DNA from: an uncultured Oscillospiraceae bacterium
GTDB lineage: Bacteria; Bacillota; Clostridia; Oscillospirales; Oscillospiraceae
Reading direction: 5' to 3'
Assembly: GCA_934512135.1 (NCBI GenBank)
Contig: CAKSWT010000004.1
Span: 1-64,000, forward strand
Length of the DNA stretch: 64,000 nt
In this document: piece by piece, positions 1 to 8,162 of the stretch
Position numbering within the stretch: position 1 is the first letter of the stretch
Layout of the letters: each line of letters opens with the position of its first letter
Notes under the pieces: model-generated
The model's input: only the letters and a program-made list of their open reading frames with translations
The model's database searches: none
Told to the model about the DNA's origin: nothing
Made by a program: the position numbers and the translations under genes

Positions 1-77
1 CCGGGTGTGGCGAAGTTTGGTATCGCGCTTGAATGGGGTTCAAGAGGCCCCGAGTTCGAATCTCGGCACTCGGACCA
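1..77 (+). tRNA. tRNA-Pro (anticodon GGG)
   Basis: The full cloverleaf is visible from the first base of the window. The acceptor stem CCGGGTG pairs with CACTCGG, the anticodon stem CTTGA/TCAAG holds a seven-base loop with GGG at 35-37, the T arm is CCGAG-TTCGAAT-CTCGG, and CCA is encoded at 75-77. Its promoter lies outside the window. A strong terminator follows directly. Confidence 0.95.
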
Positions 78-80
78 CAA

Positions 81-111
81 GGCTTGAAATCGTATGATTT
101 CAAGCCTTTTT
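81..111 (+). terminator. Intrinsic terminator of tRNA-Pro
   Basis: An inverted repeat GGCTTGAAATC / GATTTCAAGCC (81-106) with a four-base loop is followed at once by a run of T. It begins three bases after the CCA end of the tRNA. Confidence 0.9.
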
Positions 112-135
112 GTTGTGCCCCGAAGGCACGCCGCC

Positions 136-176
136 AAAAAGACGTGCCGCAAAGCGCTTCCTTTGCGGCACGTCTT
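136..176 (-). terminator. Intrinsic terminator of the small membrane protein gene
   Basis: A 16-bp inverted repeat (139-176, loop near 155-160) is followed on the minus strand by a T run (AAAAA at 136-140 on the plus strand). It sits just past the stop codon of the minus-strand gene at 183, which supports that small gene being transcribed. Confidence 0.8.
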
Positions 177-182
177 ATTTTC

Positions 183-377
183 TTACATTCTCGCTTCCCG
201 TTTCTTTTCGATCAGTGCGACCAAATAAATGATCAAGCAGACCACAGCCACAATCGCATACACGATCACGGAGAGACTGACCCCCTCGAGCAGCTTCAAC
301 GCAGCGAGAATCCCGCATACGATGGCAAGAATCAGCATAATGACCACAATATCACTTCCCTTCCCGGCACTGTTCAT
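183..377 (-). CDS. Small two-helix membrane protein, function unknown
   Basis: This 64-residue protein has two hydrophobic segments of about 20 residues (roughly residues 10-29 and 34-55) and a basic tail ending KKREARM, so it should be a small integral membrane protein with its C-terminus in the cytoplasm. I do not recognise a family. A TATAAT box lies 15 bases upstream of the ATG, leaving almost no leader, and no ribosome binding site precedes that ATG. An internal GTG at codon 11 is preceded by GGGAAG at suitable spacing, so a 54-residue product is an alternative. A strong terminator follows directly, which favours a real gene. Confidence 0.55.
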   Translation of the reverse strand: MNSAGKGSDIVVIMLILAIVCGILAALKLLEGVSLSVIVYAIVAVVCLIIYLVALIEKKREARM

Positions 378-392
378 TTACTGATGTCATGT

Positions 393-421
393 ATTATATC
401 ATGGCTCCAAGGAAAATGGAA
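393..421 (-). promoter_or_regulatory. Probable promoter of the small membrane protein gene
   Basis: On the minus strand a perfect -10 box TATAAT (398-393) is preceded by TTCCAT at 17-bp spacing, a weak -35. The predicted transcript would start only a few bases before the annotated ATG. Confidence 0.45.
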
Positions 422-481
422 CACATATTTTGCATTTTCCCGTAAAAATTTGTGCAGTTTAACGCAACATATTGCCCAATC

Positions 482-1768
482 TCAGGAAATCGCATCTAGG
501 GCTTGGGCGATATCCTGGATGAGGTCCTCTTTGTTCTCCAGCCCACAGGACATCCGCACCAGCTCCGCCGGGACCCCCGCCGCCTTCAGCTGCTCATCGG
601 TCATCTGCCGGTGGGTGCTGGTGGCAGGATTCAGGCAGCAGGTTCTGGCATCGGCCACATGGGTCTCGATGGCGGCCAGCTTCAGATGCTTCATAAAGGT
701 CTCCGCCGCTGCCCGTCCTCCCTTCAGTCCAAAGGACACCACGCCGCAGGAGCCGTGGGGCAGATATTTCTGCGCCAGCTCATGGTATTTGTCTCCAGGC
801 AGGCCACAGTAGTTCACGTAGGCAATCTTGGGGTGAGAATTCAGGAACTCTGCCACAGCCTGACCGTTTTCACAGTGTCTGGGCATCCGCACATGTAGGC
901 TCTCCAGCCCCAGGTTCAGCATAAACGCACTCTGGGGGGACTGGGTGCAGCCCAGGTCACGCATCAGCTGCGCCGTGCACTTGGTAATAAAGGCCCCGCC
1001 CTGGCCAAACTTCTCGGCGTAGGTGATGCCGTGATAGCTTTCATCCGGGGTGGTAAGGCCGGGGAATTTGTCCCGATGGGCCATCCAGTCAAAGTTGCCG
1101 GAATCCACAATGGCGCCGCCTACGCAGGCCCCGTGTCCGTCCATATATTTGGTGGTGGAGTGGGTGACGATGTCCGCTCCCCAGGCAATAGGCCGGCAGT
1201 TCACCGGAGTGGCAAAGGTGTTGTCCACAATCAGAGGGACCCCATGGCTGTGGGCCGCAGCTGCAAATTTCTCAATGTCCAGCACCGTCAGCGCCGGGTT
1301 GGCAATGGTTTCTCCGAACACCAGCTTGGTATTGGGCTGGAACGCAGCCTCCAGCTCCTCCGCAGTGCAGTCCGGGCTCACAAAGGTGGTTTCAATGCCC
1401 ATTTTCGCCATGGTGACGCTGATCAGGTTAAAGGTGCCTCCGTAAATAGAGGAGGATGCCACAATGTGGTCGCCGCAGGAGGCAATATTGAACATGGCAA
1501 AGAAGTTTGCCGCCTGACCGGAGGAGGTCAGCATTCCCGCCGTACCGCCCTCCAGCTCTGCGATCTTCGCCGCCACATGGTCGCAGGTGGGGTTTTGCAG
1601 TCGGGAGTAGAAGTAGCCGGAGGCCTCTAAATCAAACAGCTTTCCCATATCCTCCGAGGTGGCGTATTTAAACGTCGTGCTCTGAATAATGGGGATCTGT
1701 CTGGGCTCGCCGTTTCCCGGCCGATAGCCCCCCTGCACACAGGTGGTTTCAATTCTCTGATTTGCCAT
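482..1768 (-). CDS. metY: O-acetylhomoserine sulfhydrylase (PLP-dependent)
   Basis: This 428-residue Cys/Met-metabolism PLP enzyme should convert O-acetylhomoserine and sulfide (or a thiol) to homocysteine, the direct sulfhydrylation route to methionine. The PLP Schiff-base lysine is Lys207 in the motif HSTTKYMDGHG, and Asp182 in VDNTFATP binds the pyridine nitrogen. The length and the N-terminus fit MetY rather than the shorter cystathionine enzymes. The start has AAGGAAGG ten bases upstream. It is the last gene of the minus-strand run with the GerMN lipoprotein and the two-component system, 18 bases behind the lipoprotein stop. I see no strong terminator after it and no SAM riboswitch before it. 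Related gamma-lyases share the fold, so substrate choice is inferred. Confidence 0.9.
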   Translation of the reverse strand: MANQRIETTCVQGGYRPGNGEPRQIPIIQSTTFKYATSEDMGKLFDLEASGYFYSRLQNPTCDHVAAKIAELEGGTAGMLTSSGQAANFFAMFNIASCGDHIVASSSIYGGTFNLISVTMAKMGIETTFVSPDCTAEELEAAFQPNTKLVFGETIANPALTVLDIEKFAAAAHSHGVPLIVDNTFATPVNCRPIAWGADIVTHSTTKYMDGHGACVGGAIVDSGNFDWMAHRDKFPGLTTPDESYHGITYAEKFGQGGAFITKCTAQLMRDLGCTQSPQSAFMLNLGLESLHVRMPRHCENGQAVAEFLNSHPKIAYVNYCGLPGDKYHELAQKYLPHGSCGVVSFGLKGGRAAAETFMKHLKLAAIETHVADARTCCLNPATSTHRQMTDEQLKAAGVPAELVRMSCGLENKEDLIQDIAQALDAIS

Positions 1769-1786
1769 AATGATTACCTTCCTTTT

Positions 1787-3127
1787 TCAGGTTCCAAAAA
1801 GCGAGACAGTGCCCTTGGTCATAGGCTCCGTAATGTCCACATAGGCCAATCCGCTGCTCTCTCCCTCAATGGTAAGCGCCACATAGTTGATATTATCCAA
1901 GGCCGTAAGGGTCATGACCAGGGCCCAGACCGCCTCTTGCTCCGTTTTTTGATTATCCTCCGGCGGAATAAATTTCTCCGACAGATCCACATAGCAGATG
2001 TTCCCCGAGGTACTGATGCTCAGCAGCTCTGTGCCGTAGGGCACCGGGTTTTGAAACCCCTTCGGCGGCTCATAGCTCAGGAGCTTGTTCACAATCGCCT
2101 GGTCTATCGGCTCGGAAATGCTCTGCTTCACCCGGCAGGGAAAGGCAAAGGACCCCGCCGTGGCCTCACAGCGCACATACAGATCCGCGTCGATTTCACC
2201 GCTGGTCATTCGCACCGGGCCAATGCAGTCGGTATTTTTAATTACCGGCTGGGACAGGGGGAAGATGCCATAGAAATCCACGGTCTCCCCCTCCACCAGA
2301 AACTCCACGGCGTCAATGCCGTCCAGTCCGGTGAGGGTGTTGGTAATGCCGTATATGGTCATATAGGCTCCATAGGTGTCGTCCAGCCGATTGTCATAGA
2401 ATTCCCGGGAGAAATTCACCGTGCAAAGTCCGTCCGCCCCGGAGATCTCCAGCACCTCCGTCCCCTCAGGGATTACCGGCTGGAGCTGGCTGCTCTCCGG
2501 CCCCTCCATCAGCCGCCGCATCACATAGGCCATCTGGCTCTCGTTTTCGCTGAGGGTAGCGTATCTGGTCTCTGAAATCAGATACCGATTATCTCCGTCG
2601 GCAAAATAGACATTAAAGGACTGGTCCGCATTTCCCTTCATGGAGTCTGAGAGCAGAAACTGTCCCGGCTGGACCTCCATGCGAATGCTCTCCGTCTCGT
2701 CGGTCAGCACCACAGACTCCAGCTCCAGGTACCCGCAGACCGTCTTAGCCAGGCAGCAGCTGGCCAGAGACATTTCGATTCCGGCCAAGGTAAAAAACTC
2801 CCCGGACATCTGGATGGTAATGCTGCTCTCCCCCAGGGTGGCGTCCAACACGTGGGTACCGCGGGGAAAGGGCGACACCAGATTCTCCGCTTCCGGTCCG
2901 GCAAAATAAAGGTCAAAAAGGTCCCAAAGGGACACCACATCCTGCCTTCGCTGCTCGGCCTGGACCGTATCCCCCACCTCCAGGGATTCCAGGTTCCTGG
3001 CCGCGTAGTACAGGGTCACAGCCGTGCCGTCCTCCTGGCTGGACCCGGAGACTGCCGTGCAGCCTGCGCTCACCGCCAGCAGCGCCGCCGCTGTCAGAGC
3101 CGCAAAAAACCGATACCAACCGCTCAT
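1787..3127 (-). CDS. GerMN-domain lipoprotein
   Basis: This 446-residue protein begins with a lipoprotein signal peptide whose lipobox ends VSAGC (Cys23), so it should be anchored on the outer face of the membrane. Two GerMN-type domains follow (about residues 165-290 and 325-440), each with the GTELLSIS / VNFSREF-like pattern known from B. subtilis GerM, which is needed for sporulation and germination. The ATG at 3127 overlaps the kinase stop (ATGA) and has GGGAGG upstream; an in-frame GTG 15 bases earlier lies in that ribosome binding site and is rejected. The coupling suggests co-expression with, and perhaps feedback to, the upstream sensor kinase. Confidence 0.85.
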   Translation of the reverse strand: MSGWYRFFAALTAAALLAVSAGCTAVSGSSQEDGTAVTLYYAARNLESLEVGDTVQAEQRRQDVVSLWDLFDLYFAGPEAENLVSPFPRGTHVLDATLGESSITIQMSGEFFTLAGIEMSLASCCLAKTVCGYLELESVVLTDETESIRMEVQPGQFLLSDSMKGNADQSFNVYFADGDNRYLISETRYATLSENESQMAYVMRRLMEGPESSQLQPVIPEGTEVLEISGADGLCTVNFSREFYDNRLDDTYGAYMTIYGITNTLTGLDGIDAVEFLVEGETVDFYGIFPLSQPVIKNTDCIGPVRMTSGEIDADLYVRCEATAGSFAFPCRVKQSISEPIDQAIVNKLLSYEPPKGFQNPVPYGTELLSISTSGNICYVDLSEKFIPPEDNQKTEQEAVWALVMTLTALDNINYVALTIEGESSGLAYVDITEPMTKGTVSLFGT

Positions 3128-4572
3128 GGCTCTCCCTCCCACTGGAACAGCGGAAATTTCACGGTAAACCGGGCGCCGCCCTGGGGACGGTTGGACGCCT
3201 CCACCGTGCCGTCGTATTTCTCCACGGTCTCCCGCACAATGGCCAGCCCCAGGCCCGTCCCCCCGGCCTCCCGGGACCGGGCCTTGTCTACCCGGTAAAA
3301 CCGCTCAAAGATCCGGTCTAGCTCCTCCTCCGGGATGCCAATGCCGTTGTCCTCCACAATGAGCACTGCTGTGGTTCCCTGGGAATATGCAATTAGCCGG
3401 ACCTGGCCGCCGTCTTGGCTGTATTTAATCCCGTTCTCCGACAGATTCAAGACAATCTGGAATATATCGTCCTCTCGGGCCATGACACAGCAGTGCTCCT
3501 CGGAGCTCTGCTCTATGGACGCGTGGACCTCCTTGGCAAAGGGCGTCAGCATCCGAACCGCCTTTTGGCAGCACGCTCCCAGATTGACCGGCTCCAGCTC
3601 CTGCTGGGTAAACTGCTTGCTGTCCAGGGCCGTCAGATTTAGTAGCTTCGTGGTCATTCGGGTGAGCCGTTCGGACTCGCTGGAAATGTCCTGTACAAAC
3701 TCCCGGACGGTATCCTGATCCAGCTCATTCTGGATAATGGAATCCGACAACAGGCGGATCGCCGCCAAGGGGGTCCGCAGCTCATGGGAGGCGTCGGACA
3801 CAAACTGCCGCCGGCTCTCCTCCGTTTTTTGCAGCCGATCTGTCAGGGCGTTGAATTCGCTGGCCAGCGCCGCATACTCATCCCGGCCCTTGTCCTCGAT
3901 TCGGTAGCTATAATTGCCCTCTCGAACCATCCGAATGGACTGGAGCATCCGCTGGTTTTTCTTGGTGATAATCAGGCCGGAGCCCACATAGAGCACCAGG
4001 CCGACCAACACCGCAATGCCAGACATGCGTAGGGCATTCCGCTGGATCTGCCGCAGGATCTCCGCCTGCTCCTGATCCTCCTCCGCCACATAGACGCATC
4101 CGGCAATGACATTGCCTACCATCACAGGCATGGCCGCATAGCTTTCAAAGGCATCCACGGTATAGACACAGCGGAAGGCATCGTTGCCCTTGAGCGCCGA
4201 AATAACCTCCGGGAACAGGGCATAGCACTCTACCGGCGCCGTTCCGGTATTGGTGCTGTAGAGCACCACCCCGTCGGCGTCGGTAATCACAATCTGTCCT
4301 ACATCGCTGGTCCCCAGCACGGAGACCACCTCCTGGGCCCCCTCGCCGGTAAGCACCAGATTGTTGTTCAGCGAGGAGGCGATGGTCTCCGCCTTATCCA
4401 GCAGCACGGAATGCTTGTAGCTGAAGATCATATTTTCCGTGGTCCGCACCGGGGACATGGTCTGGACCACCAGAAGTGCCGTGGTCAGCACCAGGATCAC
4501 CAGAACAATCCGCAGCAGCAGGCTCTCCCAAAACTGCCGGAGAAACCCCTTAAGCCTTGAAATAATAGCCAA
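3124..4572 (-). CDS. Membrane sensor histidine kinase
   Basis: This 482-residue kinase has a transmembrane helix near residues 20-37, an extracellular sensor of about 140 residues with a Cache/PAS-like pattern (VITDADGVVLYST), a second helix (184-203), a HAMP linker and a HisKA domain with the phosphorylated His263 in SHELRTPLAAI. The ATPase shows Asn380 (N box), DNGIGIP (G1), FERFYRVDKAR (F box) and GGTGLGLAI (G2). The N box reads NLSENGIKYS, slightly unusual. The first in-frame start after a stop is a TTG at 4572, giving a 23-base overlap with the regulator gene. It should phosphorylate the adjacent OmpR-type regulator. The plan resembles WalK/PhoR kinases, but the signal is unknown. Confidence 0.88.
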   Translation of the reverse strand: MAIISRLKGFLRQFWESLLLRIVLVILVLTTALLVVQTMSPVRTTENMIFSYKHSVLLDKAETIASSLNNNLVLTGEGAQEVVSVLGTSDVGQIVITDADGVVLYSTNTGTAPVECYALFPEVISALKGNDAFRCVYTVDAFESYAAMPVMVGNVIAGCVYVAEEDQEQAEILRQIQRNALRMSGIAVLVGLVLYVGSGLIITKKNQRMLQSIRMVREGNYSYRIEDKGRDEYAALASEFNALTDRLQKTEESRRQFVSDASHELRTPLAAIRLLSDSIIQNELDQDTVREFVQDISSESERLTRMTTKLLNLTALDSKQFTQQELEPVNLGACCQKAVRMLTPFAKEVHASIEQSSEEHCCVMAREDDIFQIVLNLSENGIKYSQDGGQVRLIAYSQGTTAVLIVEDNGIGIPEEELDRIFERFYRVDKARSREAGGTGLGLAIVRETVEKYDGTVEASNRPQGGARFTVKFPLFQWEGEP

Positions 4573-5230
4573 CGCCCCATTTCGTCATGATGTATTCCGG
4601 CTGTGCAGGGACCCGCTCCAGCTTTTCCCGAAGCCGCCGCACATGGACGTCCACCGAGCGAATCTCTCCCTGGTACTCATAGCCCCAGATGAGATTCAGC
4701 AGATTCTCCCGGGAATACACATGACCGGGATTCCGCATCAGCAGCTCCATCAGATCAAACTCTCTGGCAGTCAGCTCCACCGGCTTGCCATTTTTGTAGG
4801 CATTGCGCTCATCGGAGTCCAGCGTAATATCGCCACAGGTAATGCGGTTGGTGTTCTCCCCCTTCTCCTGGGGCGCACTGCGGCGAAGCAGCGCCCGGAT
4901 CCGGGCCTTGAGCTCCAAAATATTAAAGGGCTTGGTAAGATAGTCGTCGGTGCCATGCTCAAAGCCAATGAGCTTGTCCATATCCTCTCCCTTAGCCGTG
5001 AGCATAATAATCGGGACATTGGAAAACTCCCGGATCTGCATGCAGGCGTCCAGTCCGCCCAGCTTCGGCATCATCAGGTCCAGGATAATCAAATCAAATC
5101 CCCCGGTTTTGGCCAGCTCCACCGCCTCTTCCCCGTCGTAAGCCGTCGAGACCTCGAAGCCGTCGTTTTCCAGGTTAAACTTGATTCCCTTCACCAGGAG
5201 TTTTTCGTCGTCTACCACTAAGATTTTCAT
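4550..5230 (-). CDS. OmpR/PhoB-family response regulator
   Basis: This 226-residue protein has an N-terminal receiver with Asp7, Asp8, phospho-acceptor Asp51 (DLIILDLMMP), Thr78 and Lys100, followed by a winged-helix DNA-binding domain whose recognition helix contains VDVHVRRLREKLE. It resembles WalR/PhoP regulators and is paired with the overlapping kinase. The start is two bases after the comEA stop, with GGGGGA upstream. Targets cannot be read from this sequence; autoregulation of the comEA-lipoprotein run is plausible. Confidence 0.92.
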   Translation of the reverse strand: MKILVVDDEKLLVKGIKFNLENDGFEVSTAYDGEEAVELAKTGGFDLIILDLMMPKLGGLDACMQIREFSNVPIIMLTAKGEDMDKLIGFEHGTDDYLTKPFNILELKARIRALLRRSAPQEKGENTNRITCGDITLDSDERNAYKNGKPVELTAREFDLMELLMRNPGHVYSRENLLNLIWGYEYQGEIRSVDVHVRRLREKLERVPAQPEYIMTKWGVGYYFKA

Positions 5231-5232
5231 TT

Positions 5233-5706
5233 CTATTCCCCCACTTTCACCAGGTCCGCCAGCTTGCCATAGATTTTCTCGCCGATCCCGGTGACATTGA
5301 TAATCTCTTCTTTTGTTTGAAATCCACCGTGTTCCTCCCGGTAGTCCACAATCCGCTGCGCCAGCACCGGACCGATACCCGGCAGCGTATCCAGCTCCTC
5401 CAGGGATGCGGTATTAAGATCAATCAGTCCGTCTTCCCTGTCCGCCGTGGGCTGTTCCTCGAAGGGTTTGGAATATTCCGACGCCGTTTCCTCGGATATT
5501 TCCGCAGCAGCTTCCGCCGAAGCAGACGGTTCCACCGGAAGTCTGGACACCGTAGGTGTCGCCGGTGCGGCGGGCTCCGACGGTGACTGGACCTCCACGG
5601 TGATCTGCCCCTGGAGCTGTGTTCCCCGGTAATAATAGCCGGTTAGAAAGGCCAGCACCACCACGGTGACAAAAACGGCGATCTGTTCAATGCGTGTCAA
5701 CTTCAT
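5233..5706 (-). CDS. comEA: ComEA-like helix-hairpin-helix DNA-binding protein
   Basis: From Met at 5706 the protein is 157 residues: one N-terminal membrane anchor (about 8-28), a low-complexity Pro/Ser/Glu linker, and two tandem helix-hairpin-helix motifs at the C-terminus (LNTASLEELDTLPGIGPVLA and INVTGIGEKIYGKL). This is the plan of ComEA, the surface DNA receptor of competence. ComEA usually has a SLBB domain or longer ectodomain in clostridia; here only the short form is present, and no comEC lies in the window. An in-frame ATG at 5757 would add 17 residues but has a poor ribosome binding site. An AT-rich stretch with TTGCAA and TATAAA-like boxes at about 5780-5815 may be the promoter for the run. 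Confidence 0.8.
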   Translation of the reverse strand: MKLTRIEQIAVFVTVVVLAFLTGYYYRGTQLQGQITVEVQSPSEPAAPATPTVSRLPVEPSASAEAAAEISEETASEYSKPFEEQPTADREDGLIDLNTASLEELDTLPGIGPVLAQRIVDYREEHGGFQTKEEIINVTGIGEKIYGKLADLVKVGE

Positions 5707-5864
5707 CCAATCACGAGCTTTCCATTCCAAGAAAAGTATGCTATGATAATTAGGCATTCCACGTTTGTCCGTATTGTAACATATTTATACACGTTTTTAA
5801 ATGGCAAATTGCAAGATTTTCGACCGATTCCTGGTGGGCAGCAATCGGTTTAGGAGGAATTACC

Positions 5865-6446
5865 ATGGAATATCAGGACTGGGCCACCCTGCGTGAGGAC
5901 TGCATGTCCTGCACCAGATGCCCCCTCTATGAGTCCCGGCACAATGTGGTGTTCGGCGTCGGGCCGGAGAAGGCAGAGGTGCTGTTTGTGGGAGAGGGCC
6001 CCGGAGAGCACGAGGATTTGCAGGGTGAACCCTTTGTGGGCAGAGCCGGACAGTTTTTGGATGACATGCTCTCCATTATCGGTCTGAGCCGCCGGAACTG
6101 TTATATCGCCAATATCGTCAAATGCCGCCCGCCCCACAACCGGGACCCGCTGAACACCGAGCGGGACGCCTGCTCCAGCTGGCTGGAGGCACAGATGAAG
6201 CTGCTGGAGCCCAAGCTCATTGTCTGCCTGGGCCGGATTGCCGCAACGGAGCTCATTGATCCGGACTTCCGCATCACCCGGGAGCACGGCCGGTGGTTCT
6301 CCATCGGCGGCACCCAGCGCATGGCCATGTACCACCCCTCCGCCCTGCTCCGGGATCCCTCCAAGCGCCCCGAGACCTTCCGAGATTTAAAATCGCTCCA
6401 GGCCATGGTAAAGCAGGTCTGTACAAACATCCTGTTGGAGGACTGA
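5865..6446 (+). CDS. Family 4 uracil-DNA glycosylase (4Fe-4S)
   Basis: This 193-residue enzyme should excise uracil from DNA. The family 4 signatures are present: GEGPGEHEDLQGEPFVGRAG (about residues 44-63) for uracil binding and the YHPSALLR motif near residue 157 carrying the second active-site His. Cys13, Cys16, Cys87 and Cys103 fit the four ligands of the family's iron-sulfur cluster. AGGAGG lies eight bases before the ATG. The next gene begins three bases after the stop, so the two are co-transcribed. Confidence 0.93.
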   Translation: MEYQDWATLREDCMSCTRCPLYESRHNVVFGVGPEKAEVLFVGEGPGEHEDLQGEPFVGRAGQFLDDMLSIIGLSRRNCYIANIVKCRPPHNRDPLNTERDACSSWLEAQMKLLEPKLIVCLGRIAATELIDPDFRITREHGRWFSIGGTQRMAMYHPSALLRDPSKRPETFRDLKSLQAMVKQVCTNILLED

Positions 6447-6449
6447 CCC

Positions 6450-7445
6450 TTGGCCTTTCTTGTGATTCTGCTGGTCCTTCTGGCGCTTTTTCTGGGTTCC
6501 CTGGCCTTTGGCATCTTGGTCTATCGCAGGAGCTTTCAGTGCCGATTCCCCGGCGGTGGGGACTATTTCCCCTACTTTTCTCAGCTCCATCCCACCTGGC
6601 ACCGCCGTCCGGTGGTCTTTCCCTCCAACCGCGGTGACAGGCTCCGCGGAGACCTTTTCTCCTATGACGGCCCCCAAAAGGGCCTGATTGTCCTGTGCCA
6701 CGGCTATGGCATGACCCGAAACGACTATCTCCCCGAATGTGAATTCTTCTGCCAAAGCGGTTATTCCGTTCTGGCCTTTGACGGAAGCGGCACCGGCGAC
6801 AGCGACGGCCTGCTCTATGGCCTGCCCCAGCACATCCTGGACCTGGCCGCCTGCCTCCGGTTTATCCGCCAGGACCCGGAACTCCATTCCCTTCCCCTGC
6901 TGCTCTACGGCCACAGCTGGGGCGGCTACAGCGTGGACTGTGTCTGTCTCACCGGAACGTATCCCATTCGCGGCATAATCTCCGCCTCGGCCTTTCAGGT
7001 AAGCACCGCCGGCATTGGCCCCTATATGGAGCGTCACTGGGGACTTGCCGCCAAGCTCCCGCTTCTGGGCGTTCGGCTCTATCAGCGGATGAAATTCGGC
7101 GCCATCGCCGGAGCCACGGCGGTAAAGGGGCTCCGGCTGACCGATGCTCCGGTGCTGATTCTCCAGAGCAGCGACGACACCATCATCCGCTACCGGGACA
7201 ATTATCAGGTGCTCTACGCCGCCTTTCAAAACGACCCGAACAAGACCTTTCTTCCCCTCACCGGCCACAACCACAACATCACCACACCGCCGGAGGTGGA
7301 TCAGGCCAAGCGCCGTCTTCTGAAGCCCCTCCGCAGTGGCACCGCCACGCCGGAGCAGCTCCAGGAGATGGACCGTCTCAAGGCCCAGGTGGACAAGGAG
7401 CTTTTGCGCCGCTTCACGGCGTTCTATGACCAGTGTATCCAGTGA
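6450..7445 (+). CDS. Membrane-anchored alpha/beta hydrolase
   Basis: This 331-residue protein has an N-terminal membrane anchor (about residues 3-24) followed by an alpha/beta-hydrolase domain. The nucleophile elbow is GHSWGGYS, the oxyanion segment is VLCHGYGMTRND, and a late Asp (SSDDTIIRY) and His (LTGHNHNI) complete a triad. The start is a TTG with GGAGG overlapping the end of the glycosylase gene. Substrate is unknown; the family contains esterases, lipases and peptidases. Confidence 0.8.
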   Translation: MAFLVILLVLLALFLGSLAFGILVYRRSFQCRFPGGGDYFPYFSQLHPTWHRRPVVFPSNRGDRLRGDLFSYDGPQKGLIVLCHGYGMTRNDYLPECEFFCQSGYSVLAFDGSGTGDSDGLLYGLPQHILDLAACLRFIRQDPELHSLPLLLYGHSWGGYSVDCVCLTGTYPIRGIISASAFQVSTAGIGPYMERHWGLAAKLPLLGVRLYQRMKFGAIAGATAVKGLRLTDAPVLILQSSDDTIIRYRDNYQVLYAAFQNDPNKTFLPLTGHNHNITTPPEVDQAKRRLLKPLRSGTATPEQLQEMDRLKAQVDKELLRRFTAFYDQCIQ

Positions 7446-7451
7446 TGAAAA

Positions 7452-7480
7452 TGGGGCTGCCTCACAACGAGGCAGCCCCA
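7452..7480. terminator. Bidirectional hairpin between convergent genes
   Basis: A 12-bp inverted repeat (GGGGCTGCCTC / GAGGCAGCCCC) with a short loop lies between the hydrolase stop at 7445 and the nrdG stop at 7484. T-rich bases follow on the plus strand. Confidence 0.75.
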
Positions 7481-7483
7481 TGT

Positions 7484-7996
7484 TTAATACTCTCCCAGCC
7501 AGCGGCCGCTGGTCTCCTCCACAGCCCTTCCGGCTGCAAGACTCTTGGGCACATTCAGCACCCGCTGATTGCAGCTTCCCCGGAAGTTCAGCTCCAGGCT
7601 CCGCTCCTCCAGAAGGAAGGGGCCGTCAATGAGCACGTCCAGCGTCTCCAGCAGCGCTCTCTGGGCCTGGGTCCCATTGAGCAGCTCCTCCAGGGTGTAC
7701 CCGGAATAGGACGCCACCTCATACCCCTCCGCCTTGAGCATTCTGCCCAGCCGCGCCAGCTCCTCCCCCTGGGAAAAGGGCTCTCCGCCGGAGAAGGTCA
7801 CCCCATGACACAGGGGGTTGCTTTGTACAATGTGCAAAACAGTCTCCGGCTCCATGTCTGTGCCCACGCCAAATTCCCACGTCTCCGGGTTATGACAGCC
7901 GGGGCAATGGTGGGGACAGCCCTGGCAGAACACCGTCGTCCGGATTCCCGGCCCGTCTACAATGCTGTCCTCTACGATACCGGCCAGATTAAGCAT
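7484..7996 (-). CDS. nrdG: Anaerobic ribonucleotide reductase activating protein (radical SAM)
   Basis: This 170-residue radical SAM activase should use a 4Fe-4S cluster and S-adenosylmethionine to install the glycyl radical on class III ribonucleotide reductase. The cluster motif CX3CX2C is Cys27, Cys31 and Cys34 within CQGCPHHCPGC, and the SAM-binding glycine motif is TFSGGEPF. Its ATG lies inside the last codons of the 53-residue glycyl-radical gene (8-base overlap), so its translation is probably coupled to its own substrate polypeptide. Confidence 0.95.
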   Translation of the reverse strand: MLNLAGIVEDSIVDGPGIRTTVFCQGCPHHCPGCHNPETWEFGVGTDMEPETVLHIVQSNPLCHGVTFSGGEPFSQGEELARLGRMLKAEGYEVASYSGYTLEELLNGTQAQRALLETLDVLIDGPFLLEERSLELNFRGSCNQRVLNVPKSLAAGRAVEETSGRWLGEY

Positions 7997-8150
7997 GGGT
8001 GGAAAGACCGTGCTTCACCCGGTCCCGCTCCTCAGCCCGCTTGGCGTCGTTCCACTTATCCATGGTGCCCACCAAATAACCGGTGATGCGGCGGATACGC
8101 TCGAAGCCTACCCCCTGGCCCATTTTCTCATTTACACTGGTAATTGTCAT
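7989..8150 (-). CDS. Separate glycyl-radical domain of class III ribonucleotide reductase (split NrdD)
   Basis: This 53-residue gene was read by hand from the minus strand. It contains RITGYLVG, the RxTGY type of glycyl-radical site at the extreme C-terminus of class III reductases; Gly24 is the predicted radical residue. The basic C-terminal tail (WNDAKRAEERDRVKH) also matches NrdD C-termini. The preceding nrdD ORF stops right after its Cys-rich motif and lacks any such site. A perfect ribosome binding site AAGGAGG lies seven bases before the ATG and directly after the nrdD stop, so this is a separately translated polypeptide rather than an obvious frameshift. It overlaps nrdG by eight bases. 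By analogy with YfiD/GrcA for pyruvate formate-lyase, the radical would be supplied in trans. Confidence 0.85.
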   Translation of the reverse strand: MTITSVNEKMGQGVGFERIRRITGYLVGTMDKWNDAKRAEERDRVKHGLSTHA

Positions 8151-8162
8151 GGTAATTCCTCC